From: Nocardiopsis listeri NBRC 13360
GTDB lineage: Bacteria; Actinomycetota; Actinomycetes; Streptosporangiales; Streptosporangiaceae
Assembly: GCF_001570765.1 (NCBI RefSeq)
Contig: NZ_BCSH01000022.1
Span: 1 to 64,000 of the forward strand
Direction: 5' to 3'
Length of the DNA: 64,000 nucleotides
Position 1 is the stretch's first letter. Each line of letters opens with the position of its first letter. The position numbers and the translations under genes are program-made. A model generated the notes under the pieces. That model was not told the origin of the DNA and did no database searches. It was given only the letters and a program-made list of their open reading frames with translations. Shown here one piece after another: positions 27,584 through 36,331 of this stretch.

Positions 27584-27597
27584 TACAACACGTTCCA
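27584..27597. promoter_or_regulatory. TNNAACNNGTTNNA operator upstream of GT-C-like gene
   Basis: tacaacacgttcca matches the 14-bp consensus exactly and shares the AACACGTT core with the pair at 24125-24153. It lies 51 bases upstream of the GT-C-like gene start and about 107 bases before the divergent methyltransferase gene, so it could affect both. Confidence 0.62.
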
Positions 27598-27703
27598 CTT
27601 TTATTCCTGACCGTTGCCGCAGGTCTCGCAGACCCGGGCGTCCAGAACAGGAACAGGCTTCATTCAGCCCTGTTCCGGGACGGTCTCCAGCACCGTGGGG
27701 GTG

Positions 27704-28444
27704 ATGCCGGTGGGGCTCGAACAGGTCCGCCGAGACTGGACCCGACTGGGATCCGCCGAGCCGCTGTGGGCGGTCTGCGTGGACCCGGACAAGCGTGACG
27801 GCGGGTGGGACGACGACGAGTTCCTCGCCTCCGGCCGTTCCGACATCGATCCGGCGGTGCACCGCCTGGACGAGCTCGGGCTCGCCGAGGTCCGCGGCCG
27901 CGTGCTCGACTTCGGCTGCGGTGCCGGGCGTCTGTCCAACGCCCTGGCCGCCCACTTCGAGCGGGTGGTCGGCGTGGACATCTCGGCACCCATGCTGGAG
28001 GAGGCCCGCCGCCTGGACCGGGCCGAGGGCCGGATCGAGTTCGTGCTCAACGAACGCCCCGACCTGTCCCGGTTCGAGGACGACTCCTTCGACGTCGTCT
28101 ACACCGACCTGGTCCTGCAACACCTGCCCACCGACCTCGCCGAGGGATACGTACGCGAGTTCGCCCGCGTGGTGCGCCCCGGCGGCGCCCTGGTGCTGGG
28201 CGTGCCGGACAGTGAGCGGCGGACCTTCAAGGGGCTGGTGTTCAAGTACGTGCCCTGGCCGCTGGTGGCCCTGGCGCAGAGGGTGATCCTGCGGTACCCG
28301 GCGCCGATGCGCATGCACACCCTGAGCACCGAACGCCTCGCCGAACTACTGCCCGGCTCCGAGATCGTCGCATCCGACGAGTACTGGGGCGGCGACCACT
28401 GGCGACACCTGCGGCACTACGTCCGGGTGGGGGGCCGGGCGTGA
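27704..28444 (+). CDS. SAM-dependent methyltransferase
   Basis: 246 aa, class I Rossmann methyltransferase. Motif I is VLDFGCGAGRLS (67-78); an acidic residue ends strand 2 (VVGVDIS); the motif IV region reads FDVVYTDLVLQHL. The C-terminal third carries basic and aromatic residues (GLVFKYVPWPLVALAQRVILRY) that may contact a membrane or lipid-linked substrate. The ATG at 27704 has only a weak GGGGGT site; earlier in-frame starts lack coding character. Its stop overlaps the next methyltransferase (GTGA), so the two form a pair that may modify a sugar of the envelope glycan. Confidence 0.75.
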   Translation: MPVGLEQVRRDWTRLGSAEPLWAVCVDPDKRDGGWDDDEFLASGRSDIDPAVHRLDELGLAEVRGRVLDFGCGAGRLSNALAAHFERVVGVDISAPMLEEARRLDRAEGRIEFVLNERPDLSRFEDDSFDVVYTDLVLQHLPTDLAEGYVREFARVVRPGGALVLGVPDSERRTFKGLVFKYVPWPLVALAQRVILRYPAPMRMHTLSTERLAELLPGSEIVASDEYWGGDHWRHLRHYVRVGGRA

Positions 28445-29214
28445 CCTCCACCGACAGCGGTACCGGAACGCGACCGGACGGAACCGTGCCGTTCCGCGCG
28501 ACCCTCGGCCGGTCCGTGGGACTGTTCGCGGCCTTTCGCAAGGAGCAGACGGACCCGGAGTTCTTCTACGGCAAGCTCGCCCACGACACCGTCGACCAGC
28601 TGCGTTCCTACACGCCGTTGGACGGCCGGCTGGTGGTGGACGTGGGTGGCGGTCCCGGTTACTTCGCCGACGCCCTACGGGCCGAGGGTGTCCGGTGTCT
28701 GTGCGTGGACTCCGACGCCCACGAGATGACGCTGCACGGGCGGGACGCGGACGCGAACGCCGTGCAGGGCAGCGCATTGGACCTGCCGTTGCGTTCGGGG
28801 AGCGTGGACGTGTGCTTCTCGTCCAACGTGCTGGAGCACGTTCCGGACCGGATCCGCATGGCGGACGAGATGGTGCGGGTGACCCGACCGGGCGGACTCG
28901 TGTACCTGTCGTACACGCTGTGGTTGTCGCCATGGGGCGGGCACGAGACCTCGCCCTGGCACTACCTGGGCGGTTCCTACGCGGCCGAGCGGTTCACCCG
29001 CAAGAACGGGCGGCGACCCAAGAACGACTTCGGGCGCAGCATGTACGCCGCGTACGCCAAGGAGACACTGCGCTGGGTGCGCGGGCGCGAGGACGTCGAC
29101 GTGGTGGACATCCGGCCGCGGTACCTGCCCACCTGGATGAAGCCGATCGTGCACGTGCCGCTGCTGCGCGAGATCATCACCTGGAACCTACTGATCGTGC
29201 TGCGCAAGCGGTGA
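28441..29214 (+). CDS. SAM-dependent methyltransferase (UbiE-like fold)
   Basis: 257 aa. Motif I VVDVGGGPGYFADAL (65-79), CVDSD at the strand-2 acid, GSALDLPLRSGSVDVCFSSNVLEHV at motifs II-IV. The C-terminal part (SPWGGHETSPWHYLGG, then a basic stretch and a hydrophobic end LLREIITWNLLIVLRKR) suggests membrane contact. Such methyltransferases are common beside polysaccharide genes in actinobacteria. Translationally coupled to the preceding gene; ends seven bases from the convergent CBS-domain gene. Confidence 0.78.
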   Translation: MTSTDSGTGTRPDGTVPFRATLGRSVGLFAAFRKEQTDPEFFYGKLAHDTVDQLRSYTPLDGRLVVDVGGGPGYFADALRAEGVRCLCVDSDAHEMTLHGRDADANAVQGSALDLPLRSGSVDVCFSSNVLEHVPDRIRMADEMVRVTRPGGLVYLSYTLWLSPWGGHETSPWHYLGGSYAAERFTRKNGRRPKNDFGRSMYAAYAKETLRWVRGREDVDVVDIRPRYLPTWMKPIVHVPLLREIITWNLLIVLRKR

Positions 29215-29221
29215 GTCGTCG

Positions 29222-30508
29222 TCATTCGGTCGACGCGTGCCCGGCCGGGTTCGGGCTCAGTTGGACCTCGTCGATCCTGCGGCCGTCCGCGTCGGTGACC
29301 GTGGCGATCCACCCGCCCAGGTCCACCCGGTCCCCCGGTCCATCAGGGATGTGGCCGAGCCGGACCAGCACCATCCCCGCCACGGTGACGTAGGCGCCCT
29401 CGGGACGGTCGGTGAGTTCCACTCCCAGGTCCAGCAGTTCGTGCACGGGATAGGTACCGGGCAACCGGAGCACGCCCCCGGCCAACCTGTCGACCTCCGG
29501 CGGGTCCGGGTCGGTCTCGTCGGTGATGTCCCCGACCAGCTCCTCCAGCAGGTCCTCCAGGGAGACGATGCCACCGACCGCGCCGGTCTCCCCGATCACC
29601 ATCGCGAGCTGTTGGCGTCCCTCCGTCATCCGACGCAGCGCCACCGATAAGGAGAGCGTGTCCGGTAGTTGGGTGATGTCCCGCACCAGGTCGGCGACGT
29701 CGTCGTTCCGCCCGATCAGGTCCGACCAGTGCACCACCCCGACCACGTCGTCCATGTCGCCGGACCGGACCACCGGCGCTCGCGAGTGGCCCCACTCGAC
29801 CAGTAGGACGAGAGCCTCGTCCGCGCCGGTACCCGCCACCACGAAGTCCACGTCCCGGCGGGGCACCAGGACCTCGCGCAGGCGGCGCTCCCGGATCGCG
29901 AAGGCACCGTCCAGGATCTGCCGTTGTTCCGGGGTGATGTCCCCACGCGAGGTGATCATCTCGCGTAGTTCCTCCTCGGTGACCTCCTCTCGTTCGGCCT
30001 GCGGATCCCCGCCGAACAGGCGCACCACCAGGTCCGTGGAGACCCCCAGCAGCCACACCACCGGTCTGGTCAGCGTGGCCAGCAGGTCCAGCGGGCGGGA
30101 GACCATCAACGCCCACCCCTCCGCCCGCTGCATGGCGATGCGCTTGGGCGCGAGTTCGCCCAAGACCAGGGTGATGAAGCTCAGCACCACGGTGACCGAC
30201 ACGATCGAGACGGGGGCGGCGTAGCGGCCGAGGAATCCCAGCGGTTCCACCAGCGGCTGAGCCAACGCGACGGCGGCGGTCGCGGAGGCGAGGAAACCCG
30301 CGAGCGTGATGCCGATCTGGATGGTCGCGAGGAACCGATTCGGGTCCCGTGCGAGTTTGGCGACGGTGCGACCGCCAGGGCCCCGCGTCTCCATGCGCCG
30401 GATCTGCCCCTCCCTGAGGGTCACCAGGGCGATCTCACTGCCCGCGAACACGGCGTTCAGCACGACCAAGACCAGCACGAGACCGATCTGGACCCCATAA
30501 CCCTCCAT
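29222..30508 (-). CDS. CNNM/CorC-type membrane protein with CBS domains
   Basis: 428 aa. N-terminal CNNM (DUF21) domain with four helices and the family motif NAVFAGSEIALVTLR near residues 15-30; then two CBS motifs (LVPRRDVDFVVAGT... and LPDTLSLSVALRRMTEGRQQLAMV) and a C-terminal CorC/HlyC domain (YVTVAGMVLVRLGHIPDGPGD). Family members act in Mg2+/Co2+ transport or resistance; the old name hemolysin C is not literal. ATG 30508 is preceded by GGGAGCGCC; the longer reading frame to 30559 lacks a ribosome site. Confidence 0.85.
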   Translation of the reverse strand: MEGYGVQIGLVLVLVVLNAVFAGSEIALVTLREGQIRRMETRGPGGRTVAKLARDPNRFLATIQIGITLAGFLASATAAVALAQPLVEPLGFLGRYAAPVSIVSVTVVLSFITLVLGELAPKRIAMQRAEGWALMVSRPLDLLATLTRPVVWLLGVSTDLVVRLFGGDPQAEREEVTEEELREMITSRGDITPEQRQILDGAFAIRERRLREVLVPRRDVDFVVAGTGADEALVLLVEWGHSRAPVVRSGDMDDVVGVVHWSDLIGRNDDVADLVRDITQLPDTLSLSVALRRMTEGRQQLAMVIGETGAVGGIVSLEDLLEELVGDITDETDPDPPEVDRLAGGVLRLPGTYPVHELLDLGVELTDRPEGAYVTVAGMVLVRLGHIPDGPGDRVDLGGWIATVTDADGRRIDEVQLSPNPAGHASTE

Positions 30509-30789
30509 GGGCGCTCCCACCGTCGGCGACTCGCTGGATTCGAGGTTCTTCCCCACCATCCCCCACCGTCACACGTACGCCTCCGATACCGGGCGTTGAA
30601 TAACCGAGCATGGGTCAGGACCTGCCACCACCGCGGACAGACAGCCCGAAAAACATGACGAACCGGAACTACAACCGGAGTGTCGGGCGCCTGGGGCTTC
30701 ACCCGAGAGCCATGGCATGCTCTGGTCGTGACGATCAAGGCCGATCGTGCGATCCCACCCCACCCGCACAGCCGCCATCCCAAGGAACC

Positions 30790-32520
30790 ATGACCATCGC
30801 CATCCTCTCCCGCTATGTCTGGCTCACCCTGCGAGCCCTGGCGGTCCTCACGTTCACGATCGTGTTGTGGCAGCGCACGCCGCTGCCGACACCGCCCCCG
30901 CCGGCGCTATCGCCACCAGCACTACTACCGGTGTTACTACCGCCGCTCCTCGCCTTCGTCCTGTACTTCCTGCGGGCACCCGGCGACCCGCCCGGTCGTC
31001 CCCGGTACCTGAACCCCTTCTGGGTTTTCCTCGCCGACCTGCTCGCAGCCCTGGTCCTGTTCATCTCGTTCACGTTCCTGTTCTCAGGACTCCCCTGGCA
31101 GCTGCTCACCGCCCTCGCCGCGGCCCTCCTCGGGGCCTTCGCCCTCCGGTGGCGGGCCACCCCGGACCCCGTGCCCTATCCGCTTCCGCACGCCGACCCC
31201 CGCCGGCACCCGACCGTAGTGGTGCCCGCCGTTCTCCTCACCTTGGCGATGCTCGCTGGGTTGGCAGCCACGGTGACCTGGCGTCCCTTGCGTGAACAGA
31301 TCGCCTGCGGCGGTCTCACCACTTCTCCCGGGGCCCCGCGCTGGTGGACGACGGAGACGGCCGAGGTCGCGTTGCCCGAGGAATTCCCCGAACCCTCCTG
31401 GCAGCGGGTCTTGGGAGAGGACACCCTCTCGGCGGAGCGAACGGCCGGCGCCTCGGACCGATCCCTCATTCTGGCGGACGATGACGGGGTCGTTGCCCTG
31501 GCCACCGAGGACGGCACCCCGTCATGGCACCTGGACACCACCCACCTGGATGCCACCGTGCTCCACGGCAACGACGACTCCTTCAGCCCGGACGGGGTCG
31601 CTCACGTCGGCTCCACCGTCCTGATCGAATACGACTACCCGCGTACCGGCACTCGGGAACAGCCCGGGCCGCTCGTGATGGCCTTCGACGACCTCACCGG
31701 TGAACAGGTGTGGTGTGGCTCCGGGATACGGGGAGTGGTCACGGGGATCGGGTCCTCGGAGCACTTCGTGGCCTGGTCGGGGGAGGAACCCACCCTGTTC
31801 GACTCGACCGACGGGTCGGTGGTCGCCACCCTGCGGGGCGGTCCGAGCGAACCCGTGGACTTCGAGGACGACGAGGAGTTCCACGCCCTGGTCGACGACG
31901 GCCGAGTGCTGTTGTGGGAGCGGGACCGTCTGTCCGCCTTCGACCTGGAGACCGGTGACGCGCTTTTCACGGTGGAGGACGTGGTCCCCGACCGCCGCGG
32001 AGCCGGGTCGAGGAACATCAAAGCGGTGATCGCTTCGCAAGACGTGACCGTGGTGGAGTTCGGCCGCGGCCGTCTGGGCGGGGAGAACGACGCCGCGAAC
32101 TACCTCGCCGCCTACGACCTCGATGGCGAGCCCCTGTGGGACTCGACCGGCGAAGGCGTCACGGAGGTGGGCGGCCCGCTCGTCGGTGGCGAGCTCATGT
32201 ACGGCCAGGCCTCCACACGCGTGGTCTTCGACGAGCACGTCCTGGCGCGGAGCGCACACGGCGAACGCCGACCGGTCCACGCCGTGAACCTACGTGAGGG
32301 AACGATCACCTGGTCGTCGGCGGACGAACCCTATGGGGACTGCTCGTCTTCGGACGGGACGGTCCTGGACGAGACCCTGTACCGGGCGAACACCGTGATC
32401 ACCTCGGAAGGCTGTTCTCCCCTGGAGAACACGCCTCTGGAGAAGGTCTTCGGTGTCCAGGACGCGATGGTCGCCTGGTCCGAACACCGGGACCGCCGGG
32501 TGCTGTCCTTCTTCCACTGA
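30790..32520 (+). CDS. Membrane protein with extracytoplasmic PQQ-like propeller
   Basis: 576 aa. Four hydrophobic segments in the first 165 residues, with a proline-rich loop (PLPTPPPPALSPP) after the first. Then about 400 residues with repeats like VVALATEDGTPSWHLDT, VMAFDDLTGEQVWCG, LSAFDLETGDALF and LAAYDLDGEPLW: beta-propeller blades of the PQQ/quinoprotein type. No cofactor ligands are obvious, so it is more likely a binding scaffold than an enzyme. ATG 30790 follows AAGGA. Function unknown. Confidence 0.7.
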   Translation: MTIAILSRYVWLTLRALAVLTFTIVLWQRTPLPTPPPPALSPPALLPVLLPPLLAFVLYFLRAPGDPPGRPRYLNPFWVFLADLLAALVLFISFTFLFSGLPWQLLTALAAALLGAFALRWRATPDPVPYPLPHADPRRHPTVVVPAVLLTLAMLAGLAATVTWRPLREQIACGGLTTSPGAPRWWTTETAEVALPEEFPEPSWQRVLGEDTLSAERTAGASDRSLILADDDGVVALATEDGTPSWHLDTTHLDATVLHGNDDSFSPDGVAHVGSTVLIEYDYPRTGTREQPGPLVMAFDDLTGEQVWCGSGIRGVVTGIGSSEHFVAWSGEEPTLFDSTDGSVVATLRGGPSEPVDFEDDEEFHALVDDGRVLLWERDRLSAFDLETGDALFTVEDVVPDRRGAGSRNIKAVIASQDVTVVEFGRGRLGGENDAANYLAAYDLDGEPLWDSTGEGVTEVGGPLVGGELMYGQASTRVVFDEHVLARSAHGERRPVHAVNLREGTITWSSADEPYGDCSSSDGTVLDETLYRANTVITSEGCSPLENTPLEKVFGVQDAMVAWSEHRDRRVLSFFH

Positions 32521-32523
32521 GGC

Positions 32524-33438
32524 TCATCGGCGCTCGGTGCGCGGCCGGGGGACGACTCCGCCCTCTCTTTGGTCCAACAGACCCAGCGCTTTGCGCGGGG
32601 ATCTGGCGTGTCTACGCATCCCCGCGAACGGGCACTCGTCGCGGTCCAGGTCGATGGTGAAGCCCTGGGAGGACGTGAGTCCGTCCAGTTCCTCCCAGGT
32701 GATCGGGGTGGCGACGGGAGCCCCCGGTCGCGCCCGCACGGTGTACGGCGCCACGGCCAGCTGCCCCTTCCCGTTGCGCAGGTAGTCGACGAACATGCGG
32801 CCGTGGCGGGCGGCCTTGCGCACCCGGGTGGTCCACTCTGCGGGTGCGCGGGCGGCCACCCGGTCGGCGACCGCCTTGGCCAGCCTCCTGACCTCGGAGT
32901 CGTCCACCTCCGGCCGCAGTGGGGAATGGACGTGCAGCCCCCGGGAGCCGGTGGTCATCACGTAGGCGGCCAGCCCCAGTTCGGACAGGACCTCGCGAAC
33001 GCTCCAGGCGGCCTGCCGGCAGGTGTCGAACGCGTCGGGGCCCTCGCCCACCGGATCGAGGTCGAGGACCATCCGGTCGGGCACGCCCAGGCGCGGGGTG
33101 CGGGAGGACCAACTGTGCAGGGTGATGGCGGCCTGGTCGGCGCACCACACCAGAGCAGCGGCGTCCCGGCACTCCATCATGCGACCGGAGGAGGTCCACA
33201 CGGTGCGGATCCACCGGGGATGGGAGGGGTGCTGAACAAGGAAGCCGGATCCGTCGATTCCCTCAGGAAAGCGTTGGAGAGCGACGGGTCGACCCTTGAT
33301 CTGCGGCAGCATGAGCGGGGCGATCCTGGCGTAGTAGCCGGCCAGGTCGGCCTTGGTGATCCCGCCGGCACCGAAGAGGGGTTTGTCGGCGTTCCCGACC
33401 TCCACCTTGCGCCGTCCCGCCCGCACCGTGGTTCGCAT
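32524..33438 (-). CDS. Stand-alone LigD-type polymerase (primase-polymerase domain)
   Basis: 304 aa. Matches the polymerase domain of ligase D used in bacterial non-homologous end joining, without ligase or nuclease domains. Metal ligands MVLDLDP (D126, D128) and TTGSRGLHVHSP are intact, so it should add nucleotides to primed ends or gaps. The N-terminal block (LAGYYARIAPLMLPQIKGRPVALQRFPEG) is typical. ATG 33438 follows GCAGGTGCG. Actinomycetes often have such separate PolDom proteins beside split ligases; no Ku or ligase gene is in the window. Confidence 0.88.
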   Translation of the reverse strand: MRTTVRAGRRKVEVGNADKPLFGAGGITKADLAGYYARIAPLMLPQIKGRPVALQRFPEGIDGSGFLVQHPSHPRWIRTVWTSSGRMMECRDAAALVWCADQAAITLHSWSSRTPRLGVPDRMVLDLDPVGEGPDAFDTCRQAAWSVREVLSELGLAAYVMTTGSRGLHVHSPLRPEVDDSEVRRLAKAVADRVAARAPAEWTTRVRKAARHGRMFVDYLRNGKGQLAVAPYTVRARPGAPVATPITWEELDGLTSSQGFTIDLDRDECPFAGMRRHARSPRKALGLLDQREGGVVPRPRTERR

Positions 33439-33605
33439 CGCACCTGCCCCTTCCCTACCGCCTCCACGCGGTCGTTCGCCGGGTCTACCCGAGGCCCTAC
33501 CCTGAAAACCACCCGCAACATTTCATATCGGCCAAACAGCCCCAGATCACCACAAAGCAGCTGTCGTCACGTCGAGTCCCGACCACTCTTCGCCCATTCG
33601 CCGGC

Positions 33606-33983
33606 GTGACCGTGGTCGACCTGGGCGGCGAACCGGTGGCCTTCGGCTCCGATGGAGAAGCGCCTGGCACACCCCGGGATTCGGTCTCGGCGGTTGTGAC
33701 GACACTCCCGGGGTGGTGCGCGGGTTCGAGGGGTTGTTCCTGGCCGTGGAGGATCCCGGGGGCGAGCCGGTACCGGTGGCGCTGACCGGTGCGGACGGCA
33801 CCGAGGTCTGGCGTGACGGCCCCGGAGTGGACCTTTGCGGGGTGGGTCAGGGCGTGGTCGGTGACCGGTTGTCCCTCACCACCGGTTCGGTGGTGGCCCC
33901 CGACGGCCCGGTCGCCCACCCGGAGCCGACCGACGTGGACCTGCGCCTGGAATTCGTCCCCCAACGGGGTTCTTTCCGGCATG
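33606..33983 (+). pseudogene. Possible frameshifted remnant of a small gene
   Basis: High third-position GC and sensible protein-like sequence appear in two frames in turn. From GTG 33606 the frame reads VTVVDLGGEPVAFGSDGEA. From about 33660 a second frame reads WHTPGFGLGGCDDTPGVV and goes on through GFEGLFLAVEDPGGEPVPVALTGADGTEV to about 33980. A single one-base shift would join them. I do not recognise the family. It may be a decayed gene, a sequencing error or chance. The rest of 33439-34130 holds no other gene, only the etfA terminator. Confidence 0.35.
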
Positions 33984-34071
33984 GGCTCCACCCGCACCTT
34001 CCATCCGACCCCCGGCCGAGTTCCTGCCCCGGTCCTCCCGGGGCTTCCGGTTTTCGGAGCGAGCGGGAAAG

Positions 34072-34109
34072 GCCGACGCCCGGCCGGGGGATCCCGGTCG
34101 GGCGTCGGC
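34072..34109 (-). terminator. etfA terminator
   Basis: 17-bp stem (gccgacgcccggccggg against its complement with one G-U pair) around a ggat loop, 22 bases past the etfA stop, followed on the minus strand by CTTTCCC. Confidence 0.85.
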
Positions 34110-34130
34110 TCGATCGCTCAGCGCACGGTA

Positions 34131-35075
34131 CTACTTGCGCTTGTTGATCTCCTCGGTGAGCTGCGGGGCGACCGTGTGCAGGTCACCCACGACGCCGAAG
34201 TCGGCGAGCTCGAAGATCGGAGCCTCGGGGTCCTTGTTGACCGCGACGATGTTCTTCGAGGTCTGCATTCCCGCGCGGTGCTGGATCGCGCCGGAGATGC
34301 CCAGAGCCACGTACAGGTTCGGGCTGACCGTCCTACCGGTCTGGCCGACCTGGAACTGGTTCGGGTACCAGCCGGAGTCGACGACGGCGCGGGAAGCACC
34401 CACGGCCGCACCCAGCGAGTCGGCCAGGTTCTCGACGACGGCGAAGTCGTCGGAGCCCACGCCACGACCGCCGGAGACCACGATGGCGGCCTCCTCCAGT
34501 TCGGGGCGCTCGCCCTTCGCCTGGACGACGCGCTCGACGACCTTGGCGCCCTTGGCGGCGTCGGAGATGTCGACCGAAACGGCCTCCTCGGCGGCGGCAC
34601 CGGCGGTGGCCTCCGGGACGACGGAGTTCGGACGGACCGCGATGACCGGCACACCGGTCGTGACGCGGGCGTGGGTGACGGTGGCGCCACCGAAGATGCT
34701 GTGCTCGGTGACCAGCTCGGCGTTGACGTCGACGACGTCGGTGAGCACACCGGAGCCCAGCTTCACTGCGGTACGACCGGCGATCTCCTTGTTCTCGGCG
34801 GTGGCCGAGACGAGGATGGCGGCGGCGCCCTTGTCCTGGGCGAGCTTGGCGAGCAGCTCGGCCTTGGGTGCGACGACGTAGTCGTTCACCTCGGCCGGAG
34901 CCACGTACACCTTCTCGGCGCCGAACTCGGCCAGGGTGGCCTTGCCCGACTCCGCACCGTCGCCGACCCAGACCGCGGCGGGCTCGCCGATGCGGCGCGC
35001 GGCGGTGAGCAGCTCGGTGGTGACCTTCTTGACCTGTCCGTCGACGTGGTCGACGAGGACGAGGACCTCAGCCAT
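34131..35075 (-). CDS. etfA: Electron transfer flavoprotein, alpha subunit
   Basis: 314 aa. With EtfB it carries electrons from acyl-CoA and other dehydrogenases to the quinone pool. The C-terminal FAD-binding block is complete: VVSGGRGVGSDDFAVVENLA, then GQTGRTVSPNLYVALGISGAIQHRAGMQTSKNIVAVNKDPEAPIF. ATG 35075 follows CAAGGATT. It lies 33 bases after etfB, so the pair is one operon with its own terminator. Confidence 0.96.
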   Translation of the reverse strand: MAEVLVLVDHVDGQVKKVTTELLTAARRIGEPAAVWVGDGAESGKATLAEFGAEKVYVAPAEVNDYVVAPKAELLAKLAQDKGAAAILVSATAENKEIAGRTAVKLGSGVLTDVVDVNAELVTEHSIFGGATVTHARVTTGVPVIAVRPNSVVPEATAGAAAEEAVSVDISDAAKGAKVVERVVQAKGERPELEEAAIVVSGGRGVGSDDFAVVENLADSLGAAVGASRAVVDSGWYPNQFQVGQTGRTVSPNLYVALGISGAIQHRAGMQTSKNIVAVNKDPEAPIFELADFGVVGDLHTVAPQLTEEINKRK

Positions 35076-35108
35076 AATCCTTGAACCTTCCCTGAGTCTC
35101 TCGTCTAC

Positions 35109-35888
35109 CTACACGAACTTCTTCTCGGCGAGGAAGTCGGCGGCCTTGACGCCACCGTCGCCCTCGTCCTTGACGATCGTGCCCGCGGCGCGCGGCGGCG
35201 CGGCGGCGAAGTCGACGGTCTCGGTGGTGGCGTTGGCCAGACCGACCTTGCCGGTGTCGATGCCCGCGTCGGCCGCGGACTTCTTGTCGACCGGCTTCTT
35301 CTTCGCCTGCATGATCAGCTTGAAGGACGGGTAACGGGGCTCGTTGATCTTCTCGACGACGGAGACGACCGCCGGGAGCCGAGCCTCGACCACGTCGTAG
35401 CCGTAGTCGGTCTGACGCTGGATCTTGATGGCGCCGCCGTCGATGTCGACCTTGCCGGCCAGCGTGAGCTGGGGCAGGCCGAGGTACTCGGCGAGCGCGG
35501 CGCCGATGACACCGGTGCGGGCGTCGGTGGACTCCGAGCCGAGCACGACCAGGTCGAACTCGAGGGTGCCCAGGGCCTGCGCGAGGGCGTAGGCGCTCTG
35601 GATGGCGTCGGAGCCGTGCAGCGCGTCGTCGTTGACGAAGACGGCCTTGTCGGCGCCCATGGACAGGGCCTTGCGGATCGAGTCCGTGGCCTGGTCCGGG
35701 CCCATCGTCAGGATGGTGACCTCGCCGCCGTGCTTCTCCTTGAGGAGGAGCGCCTCCTCGATGGCGTACTCGTCGAGCTCGTTGATGACACCGTCGGACG
35801 CTGCGCGGTCCAGCGTCTTGTCATCGGCGTTGAGCTTCCGTTCGGTCGCCGTGTCCGGGACCTGCTTGACCAAAACGACAATATTCAT
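35109..35888 (-). CDS. etfB: Electron transfer flavoprotein, beta subunit
   Basis: 259 aa. AMP-binding partner of EtfA. Family landmarks: MNIVVLVKQVPDTATER, NELDEYAIEEAL, VTILTMGP and DLVVLGSESTDARTGVIGAALAEYLGLPQLT. The recognition-loop region is present. ATG 35888 fits the conserved N-terminus; the GGGAGG site lies 14 bases upstream, slightly far, and an in-frame ATG at 35918 is an alternative. First gene of the etfB-etfA operon. Confidence 0.96.
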   Translation of the reverse strand: MNIVVLVKQVPDTATERKLNADDKTLDRAASDGVINELDEYAIEEALLLKEKHGGEVTILTMGPDQATDSIRKALSMGADKAVFVNDDALHGSDAIQSAYALAQALGTLEFDLVVLGSESTDARTGVIGAALAEYLGLPQLTLAGKVDIDGGAIKIQRQTDYGYDVVEARLPAVVSVVEKINEPRYPSFKLIMQAKKKPVDKKSAADAGIDTGKVGLANATTETVDFAAAPPRAAGTIVKDEGDGGVKAADFLAEKKFV

Positions 35889-36044
35889 GGCCGGTGGCCG
35901 ACCTCCCTGCACTCCCATATCCGCCGTCTGGCGGGTGGGCGCTGGCGCGCCCCGATACTGCCAACAATGCCGAATGCCGTTCGGTCATCCGACGGCGGGT
36001 CCCGTGTTCACGTCAACATGGCCCGCCATGTGCTCATACACCAG

Positions 36045-36073
36045 ATGTTACTGGCTAGTAGCTTGAAGACCAA
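36045..36073 (-). promoter_or_regulatory. Predicted etfBA promoter
   Basis: On the minus strand TTGGTC (36073-36068) and TAACAT (36050-36045) are spaced by 17 bases, a good sigma-70-type fit for a GC-rich genome. It lies about 160 bases upstream of etfB. Confidence 0.5.
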
Positions 36074-36269
36074 CCCCTGGCGCCCGAGTTCAACTTAGGA
36101 AACCCTAACCAAACACCGGGCCGAAGTCGCCCTGACCCCTCCAGAACGCCGCCCACCAGGGAAGACGGGCGAAAGGGCGATGGCTTCACCCTCCACTCTA
36201 GTGACCGGTCCCACTCCCCGGGCGGGCGCGCCATCGCCGAAGTACCGGCGCGGCACCGGTAAAGGACGA

Positions 36270-36299
36270 ACGCCCCTCCTCCGACAGGAGGAAGGGCGT
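36270..36299 (-). terminator. Kinase-gene terminator
   Basis: 13-bp stem (ACGCCCCTCCTCC with GGAGGAAGGGCGT) and a 4-base loop. The single mismatch becomes a G-U pair only in the minus-strand RNA, which fits termination of the kinase gene ending at 36355. Confidence 0.78.
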
Positions 36300-36331
36300 C
36301 CCCACGAACCGGGCCGGTCGGGCCGGTCGGA

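Noticed and set aside
33497-33997. Long minus-strand frame opposite the possible gene relic
   Set aside because: Antisense shadow of a GC-rich coding strand; the sequence is Pro/His/Gly-rich without a family match.
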